From: CAYUNT01 sp964446285
GTDB taxonomy: Bacteria > Sumerlaeota > Sumerlaeia > SLMS01 > CAYUNT01
DNA length: 10,845 nucleotides
Direction of reading: 5' to 3'
Assembly: GCA_964446285.1 (NCBI GenBank)
Contig: CAYUNT010000160.1
Span: 1-10,845 of the forward strand
Positions 1 to 5,431 of this stretch are shown here, piece by piece. Each line of letters begins with the position of its first letter. Within the stretch, counting starts at the first letter, position 1. The position numbers were made by a program, and so were the translations under genes. A model generated the notes under the pieces. That model worked only from the letters and a program-made list of their open reading frames with translations, was not told the origin of the DNA and ran no database searches.

Positions 1-56
1 CGCGAAAACCGTGACAGGCGATTGGGAACAGAATCAAAGGAAAATGGTATAAGAAA

Positions 57-162
57 ATCAGGAACTGTTCAAAGTGCAGGAAAAATCTTGGGCAAGACGC
101 CCAAGCCACCGGAATCACGGGCAAGATGCCCGTGCCACCAGCAACTTTGGACAGTTCTTGAT
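57..162. repeat. Structured palindromic element: 19-bp outer stem enclosing two hairpins
   Basis: Positions 57-75 pair with 144-162 over 19 consecutive base pairs, two of them G-U when read as plus-strand RNA (61/158 and 69/150). Inside the stem lie two 7-bp hairpins with 5-nt loops, at 87-105 and 116-134. The whole would fold as a three-way junction or cruciform. It sits just beyond the terminator of the secreted-protein gene and overlaps no credible gene. The inner GGGCAAGAYGCCC motif resembles a repeat I recall from many planctomycete-like and verrucomicrobial-like genomes, where it produces spurious reading frames. It could be a non-autonomous mobile element, a REP-like palindrome or a structured RNA. 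The sequence alone does not decide. Positions 1-56 show nothing I can identify. Confidence 0.6.
87..144. repeat. Two tandem 29-bp units, each a 7-bp hairpin plus CCACC
   Basis: The units start 29 bp apart. Unit one has stem CTTGGGC/GCCCAAG (87-93 with 99-105) around loop AAGAC. Unit two has stem CACGGGC/GCCCGTG (116-122 with 128-134) around loop AAGAT. Both are followed by CCACC. The stems differ at two positions, and in each case the partner base changes too, so pairing is kept. That pattern suggests selection on structure, or copies from a family of palindromes. Two units with unlike flanking bases do not make a CRISPR array. Confidence 0.7.
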
Positions 163-198
163 AAGAAAAGCGGCGGGATGCTCTCACGTCCCGCCGCT
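163..198 (-). terminator. Rho-independent terminator of the secreted-protein gene
   Basis: A 10-bp GC-rich stem (169-178 with 189-198) surrounds a 10-nt loop. On the minus strand the stem is followed by TTTCTT. It lies about 50 bp past the stop codon of the gene ending at 250. Strand, stem strength and T-tract all fit an intrinsic terminator. Confidence 0.8.
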
Positions 199-249
199 CA
201 TTCAGAAGCCAGAATTACCAGTCCGTTTCGGACCGGATTGGATTTGCAG

Positions 250-1038
250 TTATTCCACTATCGACCAATCCAGAGCGACGGGAACCGTCGTGGTGCTCAC
301 ATATTGTGTTCCGGAGATCGAGCCGAAATCAGGATTCGGGCCCGGGTTGCCGCCGGCGATGTTTGCCGGAGCCGAGTCATCGCTGAACCAAGCCGAACTG
401 GCCGTAACGATTGCGAAGCCCTGGAGTGTGTCAGTATAGGCTAGATTGCCCAAACTGGCGCGGGGGATTTCGAGTTCCCATCCAGTACTGGAGCCTGCGC
501 CGCCCGTGTTGCCGGCGTTGTTGAAGGCCATTGTAAAGCCGAGGTTCGTAAGGGGCGTGCCGGACTGTCCCGGATTGCCAAAATATGCGCCGGTGGGACT
601 GCCAACATAATTGGCGAAATCTACCCAGTAATTCGTCGCGCTGCTGCCGGTATTGCCAAAAAGCGCCATGTCCACTTCAAATTCCATTTTCCAATCGTTG
701 TTGCCAGTGTTGCCGAACACAGCGCCGCCGCTGGCAATGTTGCCGAGCGAAGTGCCTGCCGCTGCTCCGGTCAGTTTGCTGGAATTGATAAGCAACAAGA
801 TGCCATCGCTGTTCGTTGTATTCGCCTTGCACTGAACGAAAAGGTAGATATTGGTGGCGTCGCCCTGCCACCAGATGCCTGAACAGTCAATTGCGCCGCC
901 AAATCCGGTTTTGTCGCCGGGCAAGGCGGATGCAAGATTGGTATAGCCACTGGCATCCAGGACACCGTCGATCGTCGGGGCCGCAAAGGAAATCCCGGCC
1001 AGGCATACGATCGCAAGAATAAGAGAGAGCTTCTTCAT
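250..1038 (-). CDS. Secreted all-beta protein, CBM9/DOMON-like (putative glycan binding)
   Basis: A protein of 262 residues with a clear Sec signal peptide: Lys2-Lys3, a hydrophobic core at 4-18, and a likely cut near A19/A20. I chose the ATG at 1038 because AAGGAG lies 8 nt upstream; a GTG at 1047 would fall inside that ribosome site. The mature part opens with PTIDGVLDASGY, then shows a WWQGDATNIYLFVQ strand, a DGILLLIN strand (78-85) and WELEIPRASLG (187-197). This order resembles CBM9-type and DOMON-like sugar-binding domains (IDG.LD, DA..LY, DG..L.ID, E..IP...LG). Short FGN(T/P)G motifs recur at 108-112, 127-131 and 153-157. Cys52 and Cys70 could form a disulfide. It is Gly/Asn/Ser-rich with no catalytic signature, and no C-terminal anchor is visible. 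It has its own terminator and is separated from the transport genes, so a role in the same pathway is inference. The family call is tentative; that it is a secreted protein gene is solid. Confidence 0.75.
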   Translation of the reverse strand: MKKLSLILAIVCLAGISFAAPTIDGVLDASGYTNLASALPGDKTGFGGAIDCSGIWWQGDATNIYLFVQCKANTTNSDGILLLINSSKLTGAAAGTSLGNIASGGAVFGNTGNNDWKMEFEVDMALFGNTGSSATNYWVDFANYVGSPTGAYFGNPGQSGTPLTNLGFTMAFNNAGNTGGAGSSTGWELEIPRASLGNLAYTDTLQGFAIVTASSAWFSDDSAPANIAGGNPGPNPDFGSISGTQYVSTTTVPVALDWSIVE

Positions 1039-1046
1039 TTCCGACA

Positions 1047-1052
1047 CTCCTT
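1047..1052 (-). promoter_or_regulatory. Shine-Dalgarno AAGGAG deciding the start of the secreted-protein gene
   Basis: AAGGAG is followed by an 8-nt spacer and ATG (1038-1036). The in-frame GTG at 1047-1045 overlaps the last base of this site, so it is not a plausible start. The mature protein is unaffected. Confidence 0.8.
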
Positions 1053-1322
1053 ATGAAAATGGCTGGGGCAAAATCAACCCCGGCGTTCCTGCGCACGAAT
1101 CCACGCATCGAACTAAGAAAGGGAAGAAATCCGGATCGGTTTATACCTCCTTTCCAGATATTGAGTCTGTCGCCTGTCTTAATGAATATGCCGCGGAAAG
1201 AACTCTGACACCTGAACCTGCCTGCGCCTTGCGAGGCCGCGGCACCGGGAATTGCTCAGTGTTTTTTGTGCCCAAACGCCCCCCGCTTCCAAGAAGAAAA
1301 GTGCCCTTAAGGCCAAATTTGC

Positions 1323-1349
1323 TAAAAATCTCACATGCCCGCCCCGGGC
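1323..1349 (-). terminator. Possible weak terminator after the binding-protein gene
   Basis: On the minus strand a GCCC/GGGC stem of 4 bp with a 5-nt loop (1337-1349) directly follows the TAG stop. A run of five T (1324-1328) follows after an 8-nt gap. The stem is short and the T-tract distant, so this is weak. It would separate the transport operon from the downstream gene. Confidence 0.25.
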
Positions 1350-1350
1350 G

Positions 1351-2946
1351 CTATTTCACGGTCTCGCCGCCGCTGCCGGACGGCGCGGAAGAAGCAGAGG
1401 AAACATCAGCAGCGGAGGAAGCGGATTCGTTGATCTTGTCCAGGATATTTCCTTTCAACGTCCTCTCCATTTTTTGAAGCATCTCTTCGGGCGTCTGGCG
1501 GTTTTGAAGCAGAAGGTCGATTTGCGGATTGAACACATCGGATTCGAGCGCGCCATAGAGCGGAATCTGGGGCACGCGCCGCGCCGTTCGCAATTGGAGC
1601 ATGAACTTGGGCAGATACGGGTATTTCGAGGTGTCGAGGTCTTTCCAGGCTGCCATGCGCACCGGGATTTGCCCCAGTTGCGATCCCCAGCGCCGCTGCA
1701 CGGCCTCGCTGGTAAAGTAGTCGAGGATTTCGAAGGCGATTTCCTGCTCGTGCGACGCGCGCAACACAACGCCCGTCTGCCCACCCACGTTGCTCGAAGT
1801 GTAGAGCAGCGGCCCCAGCGCCGCCGCGCCGCCGGCGCTCGCGTCCGTTTCGAGCGTAGGGTCGGCGGGTTTGAGGCCCAGTGCATCGACCTCCGCGCGC
1901 GGCGGAGCCGGGATGAGCGCGATGTCGAAATCCAAGCCGCCGTTTGTGAAATTCTCGACGTTCCACGGCCCCGTGAAAATCATTGCGTATTTGCGGTTCA
2001 TGAACCCGGCGTCGGGGCCAAGGGCGCTTCGTTTCCACGCGCCGCCCTCGACGCCGCTGTTCGCGATGGCAAGGATGCGCGCCAGCGCCGCCCGTCCGCG
2101 CGGGGTGTCGAGCGCCGCCTCCGCCTTGCCATCCGGGCCATAGCGGATGAACTCGACTCCATACATATTGAAGTAAGGGAAATTGAACCACAGCGAATTA
2201 TACAGCCCAAAGGCGTATATTCCGCGCTCGCGGTCCGTGAGAATTTTGCCATAAGCGTTCATCTCGTCCCAGTCGCGCGGCGGACGGTTCGGGTCCAGCC
2301 CCGCGGCGCGCAACTCGGCCGATTTCGCGCGGAACATCTCGCGGTTCCAGAACAGCGCCACGCAAGTCGTCTGCACGGGGAGTCCATACAGCCCGACTTC
2401 GCCGAGGCGGTTGACGACGGCGGCCTCGAAGGAAGCGCGGACAAATTGCGGGCGGGCCGATTCGAGATTGCCATAACGCTTTTTGAATACGGGCAATTGA
2501 TCGATCCGCGCCAGCGCCCGGCCAAAGGCGAGGTCTGTCACCTTGATCGAATCCACAAACGCCACATCGGGCGTCGCGCGCGCCATCGCCGCCGTGCGCA
2601 GTTTCGTGAACATGTCGTTGAACGACACATATTGGAGGTTGATCTTGAGCGGGCGGCCGTTTTGCTCTTCCCACTTGCGCTCGAAATCCGCCATGATCTC
2701 GCGGAAAACAACCGTCTCTTCGGGATTGAATCCCTGCCAGACCTCGACGTGGACAGCGTCTTTTTTGCCGCCGCCACTCTTTTCATGCGGCGAGCCGCAT
2801 TGCGCCAGCAACAAACCCATCGCCAGCAGCAAAGAATTAACCGCGAAAAACGCGAAACGCACGAAAAACCGCGAAGTATTGTCTTCCCTTTCGTTCTTTT
2901 CGATTTTTTCGTGGTAGAAATCTTCTCGTCTTCCGTGTTTTTTCAT
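1351..2946 (-). CDS. Extracellular sugar-binding protein of an ABC importer (MalE type)
   Basis: A 531-residue protein, longer than the usual 400-450 of family 1/8 solute-binding proteins. It should capture oligosaccharides outside the cytoplasm and hand them to the two permeases encoded just upstream. Family features are GLYGLPVQ (185-192) followed by LFWNREMF (198-205), and AMIFTGPW (321-328), the usual hinge and ligand-side GPW motif. Aromatics that could stack on sugars include W70, W253, F256, Y258 and W328. Residues 31-49 are hydrophobic and end in LLAQC (Cys50), a lipoprotein-like site with atypical Gln at -1. The 29 residues before the hydrophobic stretch are unusually long and charged, and come largely from a palindromic repeat. 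Residues about 349-386 are an Ala/Gly-rich insert, and the C-terminus (508-531) is a Ser/Ala/Gly tail. The ATG at 2946 has AAGGAG 10 nt upstream and lies 7 bp after the permease stop. Substrate as malto-oligosaccharide is inferred from the amylase neighbours. Confidence 0.9.
   Translation of the reverse strand: MKKHGRREDFYHEKIEKNEREDNTSRFFVRFAFFAVNSLLLAMGLLLAQCGSPHEKSGGGKKDAVHVEVWQGFNPEETVVFREIMADFERKWEEQNGRPLKINLQYVSFNDMFTKLRTAAMARATPDVAFVDSIKVTDLAFGRALARIDQLPVFKKRYGNLESARPQFVRASFEAAVVNRLGEVGLYGLPVQTTCVALFWNREMFRAKSAELRAAGLDPNRPPRDWDEMNAYGKILTDRERGIYAFGLYNSLWFNFPYFNMYGVEFIRYGPDGKAEAALDTPRGRAALARILAIANSGVEGGAWKRSALGPDAGFMNRKYAMIFTGPWNVENFTNGGLDFDIALIPAPPRAEVDALGLKPADPTLETDASAGGAAALGPLLYTSSNVGGQTGVVLRASHEQEIAFEILDYFTSEAVQRRWGSQLGQIPVRMAAWKDLDTSKYPYLPKFMLQLRTARRVPQIPLYGALESDVFNPQIDLLLQNRQTPEEMLQKMERTLKGNILDKINESASSAADVSSASSAPSGSGGETVK
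2837..2943. repeat. Palindromic CGAAAAA/TTTTTCG repeat overlapping the 5' end of the binding-protein gene
   Basis: Two 24-nt arms (2841-2864 and 2891-2914) form an inverted repeat with 19 of 24 positions matching and no gaps, around a 26-nt centre. Flanking sequence out to about 2943 has similar GAAGA/CGAAAA texture. The base composition, purine-rich on one side and T-rich on the other, is unlike the adjoining coding sequence. This type, TTAACCGCGAAAAACGCGAA-like, is one I recall as dispersed intergenic DNA in several environmental bacterial phyla. Here it is read in frame and supplies residues of about 11-37 of the binding protein. Confidence 0.6.
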
Positions 2947-2953
2947 GGCGGCG

Positions 2954-4405
2954 TCACTCCTTCACCGCTCCGGCGGCCAGACCCTGCAGGAAGTAATTCT
3001 GCAAGGCCATGAACAACGCCGAAATCGGAAGGATCGAAAAGCACGCGCCCGCTATGATCCGCTCCCAGTCGTTGGCGTTCTGGCCCTTGAACTGCTGCAA
3101 TCCGACGGGCAGCGTGAGAACGCCCGAATCGCCCGTATTCACGATCAATTGCCAAAGGAAGTTCGACCACTGCCCCACAAACACGACTAAAAACAGCGTC
3201 ACCATGATCGGCAGGCACATCGGCACAACGATGTTGCGGAAAATCTGCATATCGCTCGCGCCGTCGATTTCCGCCGCGCAAAACAGGTCGTGCGGAATTT
3301 GCATGATATACTGGCGCATCAAAAACAGCCCAAATACATTGGCAAGGTGAGGCACAATCATGCCCGCGTAGGTGTTCATCATGCCGAACTTGAGCGTGAT
3401 GCTGAACTGCGGAACCATGTAAATCATGCCTGGAACAAGCATCGAGGCGAGCAGAAGCGTGAAAAGCGCATCGCGGAAATGAAAATGGAAAAACCCAAAC
3501 GCAAAGGCAGCCATCGAACACAAGAGCACCGTGAAGAATCCGGCCGAGGTGGCGACGATGAGCGAGTTGAAAAAGTAACGGGCAAAATTGAAGTCTTTGC
3601 TTGTGAGGATGAATCGGAAATTCCCGAGCGTGTATTTGGCGCGGATCGCGTCGCCCAGCGAACGGCGCACGACCAGGCGATAGGTCTCTGGCGCGCCGCC
3701 CCGAAAAACCGTGGCGCGAAAAGCCGATTGAATGTTTTTTTGAGACGCTTCGTTTTCGGTGGAAAGCAAAATGGATTCCCGCTCATTAATCAAAAGCGAA
3801 TACTTCCGCCCATCGGCCTTGTGCGTAAACGCGCCAACCACGGCGCCATCCTGCAGATAAAAGAGATTCTTGTCCGCGCCGGGCGCCGCGTTCATGCCCT
3901 CTTTGAGATCCATAAACTCCGCCGCGCCGCTCTTTGGACCTCCGGCGATTTCCTCGGAGCCGTCCGCCAAAAACGACCATGCCACCTTGGAAAACGACAG
4001 CGGCCCGGCCGTGGCGGCCCATTCGCCCCCGCCGCCCATGAATTGCATCGGGAATGTTTTCTTTTCGCCGTTTTCATCCCGCAGAACCAAATCCACATTG
4101 GTCGCTCCGGGCTTTGACAATTCCGCGTGGAAAAACTTCTCGCCCATTTTCACAACGGGCAGCGTGAAAGGCGCCTCTGGATACGCGGGCGTGTAGAGCG
4201 TCCGGCGCGGCAGAAACTCGAACTGAAACGCCGTGCCTTTCACCTTTAGCGCTGTCAGCACCATCCACAGCAGCGGCAGCGACACCACCAGCAGCAAAAT
4301 CACCAATGTGGCGTAAATCAATCCGCGCCCCACACGTCGGCCCATCGGAACGCCCGGCGTTGCGTTCTCGATCCATCTCTCATTGAAACCTTGAGGGGGC
4401 GCCAT
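2954..4405 (-). CDS. ABC sugar-importer permease, MalG type, with about 185-residue extra domain
   Basis: A 483-residue inner-membrane permease; the family is usually 270-300. Predicted membrane segments are about 29-51, 279-304, 314-334, 345-366, 398-416 and 449-472. The cytoplasmic EAA loop, which contacts the ATPase, is AAEIDGASDMQIFRNIVVP (377-395), a good match to the family. YTLGNFRFIL (258-267) and FNSLIVA (279-285) are the usual MalG-type lead into segment two. Between LPRRTLYTPA (65-74) and Y258 lies an extra stretch with alternating hydrophobic/polar, strand-like character, no cysteines and no membrane segment. By topology it faces outside, towards the binding protein. The gene starts 12 bp after the MalF-type stop. 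Upstream of its ATG is CCCCTCC rather than a Shine-Dalgarno, so translation probably depends on coupling. A later ATG at 4345 (residue 21) is possible. Permease identity is firm; the function of the insert is unknown. Confidence 0.92.
   Translation of the reverse strand: MAPPQGFNERWIENATPGVPMGRRVGRGLIYATLVILLLVVSLPLLWMVLTALKVKGTAFQFEFLPRRTLYTPAYPEAPFTLPVVKMGEKFFHAELSKPGATNVDLVLRDENGEKKTFPMQFMGGGGEWAATAGPLSFSKVAWSFLADGSEEIAGGPKSGAAEFMDLKEGMNAAPGADKNLFYLQDGAVVGAFTHKADGRKYSLLINERESILLSTENEASQKNIQSAFRATVFRGGAPETYRLVVRRSLGDAIRAKYTLGNFRFILTSKDFNFARYFFNSLIVATSAGFFTVLLCSMAAFAFGFFHFHFRDALFTLLLASMLVPGMIYMVPQFSITLKFGMMNTYAGMIVPHLANVFGLFLMRQYIMQIPHDLFCAAEIDGASDMQIFRNIVVPMCLPIMVTLFLVVFVGQWSNFLWQLIVNTGDSGVLTLPVGLQQFKGQNANDWERIIAGACFSILPISALFMALQNYFLQGLAAGAVKE
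2957..2962 (-). promoter_or_regulatory. Shine-Dalgarno AAGGAG of the binding-protein gene, overlapping the upstream stop
   Basis: AAGGAG spans the last codons of the MalG-type gene and abuts its TGA. The ATG at 2946 follows after 10 nt. This supports that start over the in-frame GTG at 2862 (residue 29), which has no ribosome site but would give a more ordinary signal peptide. The overlap suggests translational coupling. Confidence 0.7.
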
Positions 4406-4417
4406 GATGTGGAGGGG

Positions 4418-5356
4418 TCAATCCTTCGGCATGAGGAGTTTGAAATTAATATAGCTGATAATAAGGGCGATAATCATTAGAATGAAACTGATCGCCGCTG
4501 CCTGGCCATACATCGACTGGTCAAATACTTTGTATAAATGATAGCCGCTGATGCGCGCCGCCTGAAGTGTGTGGCCGGCGACAAGCACACTCGTTCCGCC
4601 TGTGTCGTCGGTCATTGCGTAGATTTCCGCAAAGGCGTTGAGCGACCCCATCAGGCCTGTGACGACCAAAAACAAAAACACAGGGCGCAAGAGCGGCAGC
4701 GTGATGTGAATGAGTTTCTGCCAAACGCTGGCGCCATCGACGTCGGCCGCCTCGAAGATGGATTGATTGATGTTGTTCAGGCTCACCAGAAACAAAATCA
4801 TGCCAAAACCGGCGTTTTTCAGGATCATCGCCAGCGCGATGGCCGGCAGCGTCGTATAGGGATTGTTGAGCAGCCCGCGATCGGCCATTTGTTCCAGCCC
4901 AATCCACTTGAAAAACGCCGAAACCGGTCCGCCGTTGGGATTGTAGAGCAAGAGCCAGATCACACCGACGATGTAGAGGTCAAATACATTGGGCAGATAA
5001 AACCCGCCCCGGATCATGCCAAACCCGCGAATTTTGCGGTTCAGCAACAGCGCGAGCGCCAGCGAAAACGCCAGACCCGGCACGATCGTCAGCGCCGCGT
5101 AGGCGAAGGTCAGGAGAATCGACCACCAGAAAATGGGATCGCGCATGAGCTCGGCGAAGTTCCGCAGGCCGGCGAATTCCATCGAGCCAAAGAGGTTGTA
5201 GAAATCCGAATAGATCGTCACCCGGTGCAAGCTGATCCAAAGGCTGTAAAACACCGGGAACGCAATGAACACCGCGAAAACCGCAAAAAATGGCAGCAAA
5301 TACGGAAAGGCCCGGAGGTCGTCGCGGAATCGAGCGGGGTTGCGGGGCTGGGTCAT
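4418..5356 (-). CDS. ABC sugar-importer permease, MalF type
   Basis: A 312-residue inner-membrane permease of normal length for the compact MalF/LacF/UgpA group. Predicted membrane segments are about 19-41, 78-104, 115-137, 169-192, 223-248 and 283-305. The EAA loop EAADVDGASVWQKLIHITLP (202-221) is near-canonical, with the conserved Gly at 208. It lacks the large periplasmic P2 loop of enterobacterial MalF. Its partner is the MalG-type permease 12 bp downstream, with which it should form the heterodimeric channel. The ribosome site is weak (GGAA about 7 nt before the ATG), and the gene follows the amylase stop by 75 bp, fitting operon transcription. An ATPase gene is not adjacent. The sugar is inferred from the neighbouring GH13 enzymes. 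Confidence 0.93.
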   Translation of the reverse strand: MTQPRNPARFRDDLRAFPYLLPFFAVFAVFIAFPVFYSLWISLHRVTIYSDFYNLFGSMEFAGLRNFAELMRDPIFWWSILLTFAYAALTIVPGLAFSLALALLLNRKIRGFGMIRGGFYLPNVFDLYIVGVIWLLLYNPNGGPVSAFFKWIGLEQMADRGLLNNPYTTLPAIALAMILKNAGFGMILFLVSLNNINQSIFEAADVDGASVWQKLIHITLPLLRPVFLFLVVTGLMGSLNAFAEIYAMTDDTGGTSVLVAGHTLQAARISGYHLYKVFDQSMYGQAAAISFILMIIALIISYINFKLLMPKD

Positions 5357-5431
5357 TGGCGTTCCGGAAAATGGAGGAGGCTCAGGGCGCGGAATAGAGG
5401 CCGGTTGCTCGCTCAGGCTGCTCTAGCCGGA

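Larger units (their letters stand above)
1039..1350. other. 312-bp intergenic region between binding-protein gene and secreted-protein gene
   Basis: I see no gene here; the short frames through it lack ribosome sites and family features. On the minus strand it contains, in order, a weak hairpin after the binding-protein stop, unremarkable sequence, an isolated Shine-Dalgarno-like AAAGGAGGT (1145-1153), and the 5' leader of the secreted-protein gene. The promoter of that gene should lie here. AT-rich hexamers such as TATAAA directly after AAAGGAGG could serve as a -10 box, but no good -35 box sits 16-18 nt before it, so I do not call a promoter. Confidence 0.6.

Noticed and set aside
87..144. 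Possible CRISPR array
   Set aside because: Only two units, each a self-complementary hairpin with no spacer of proper length, and no cas genes nearby.
22..444. Plus-strand frames across the left edge
   Set aside because: They read through the hairpin repeat, the terminator and the antisense of the secreted-protein gene. The GQDARAT-like translation is a well-known product of this repeat and not a gene.
887..1108. Minus-strand 73-codon frame starting upstream of the secreted-protein gene
   Set aside because: The ATG at 1108 has no ribosome site at usable distance, and the frame runs into the secreted-protein gene in a different phase without protein-like features.
1252..3012. Plus-strand open frame of 586 codons
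   Set aside because: Antisense to the binding-protein gene; no recognisable domain, and its end reads through the palindromic repeat.
5357..5431. Hairpin with CCGG ends between the second amylase and the MalF-type gene
   Set aside because: The arms do not pair beyond a few bases and no T-tract follows, so it is not a credible terminator.
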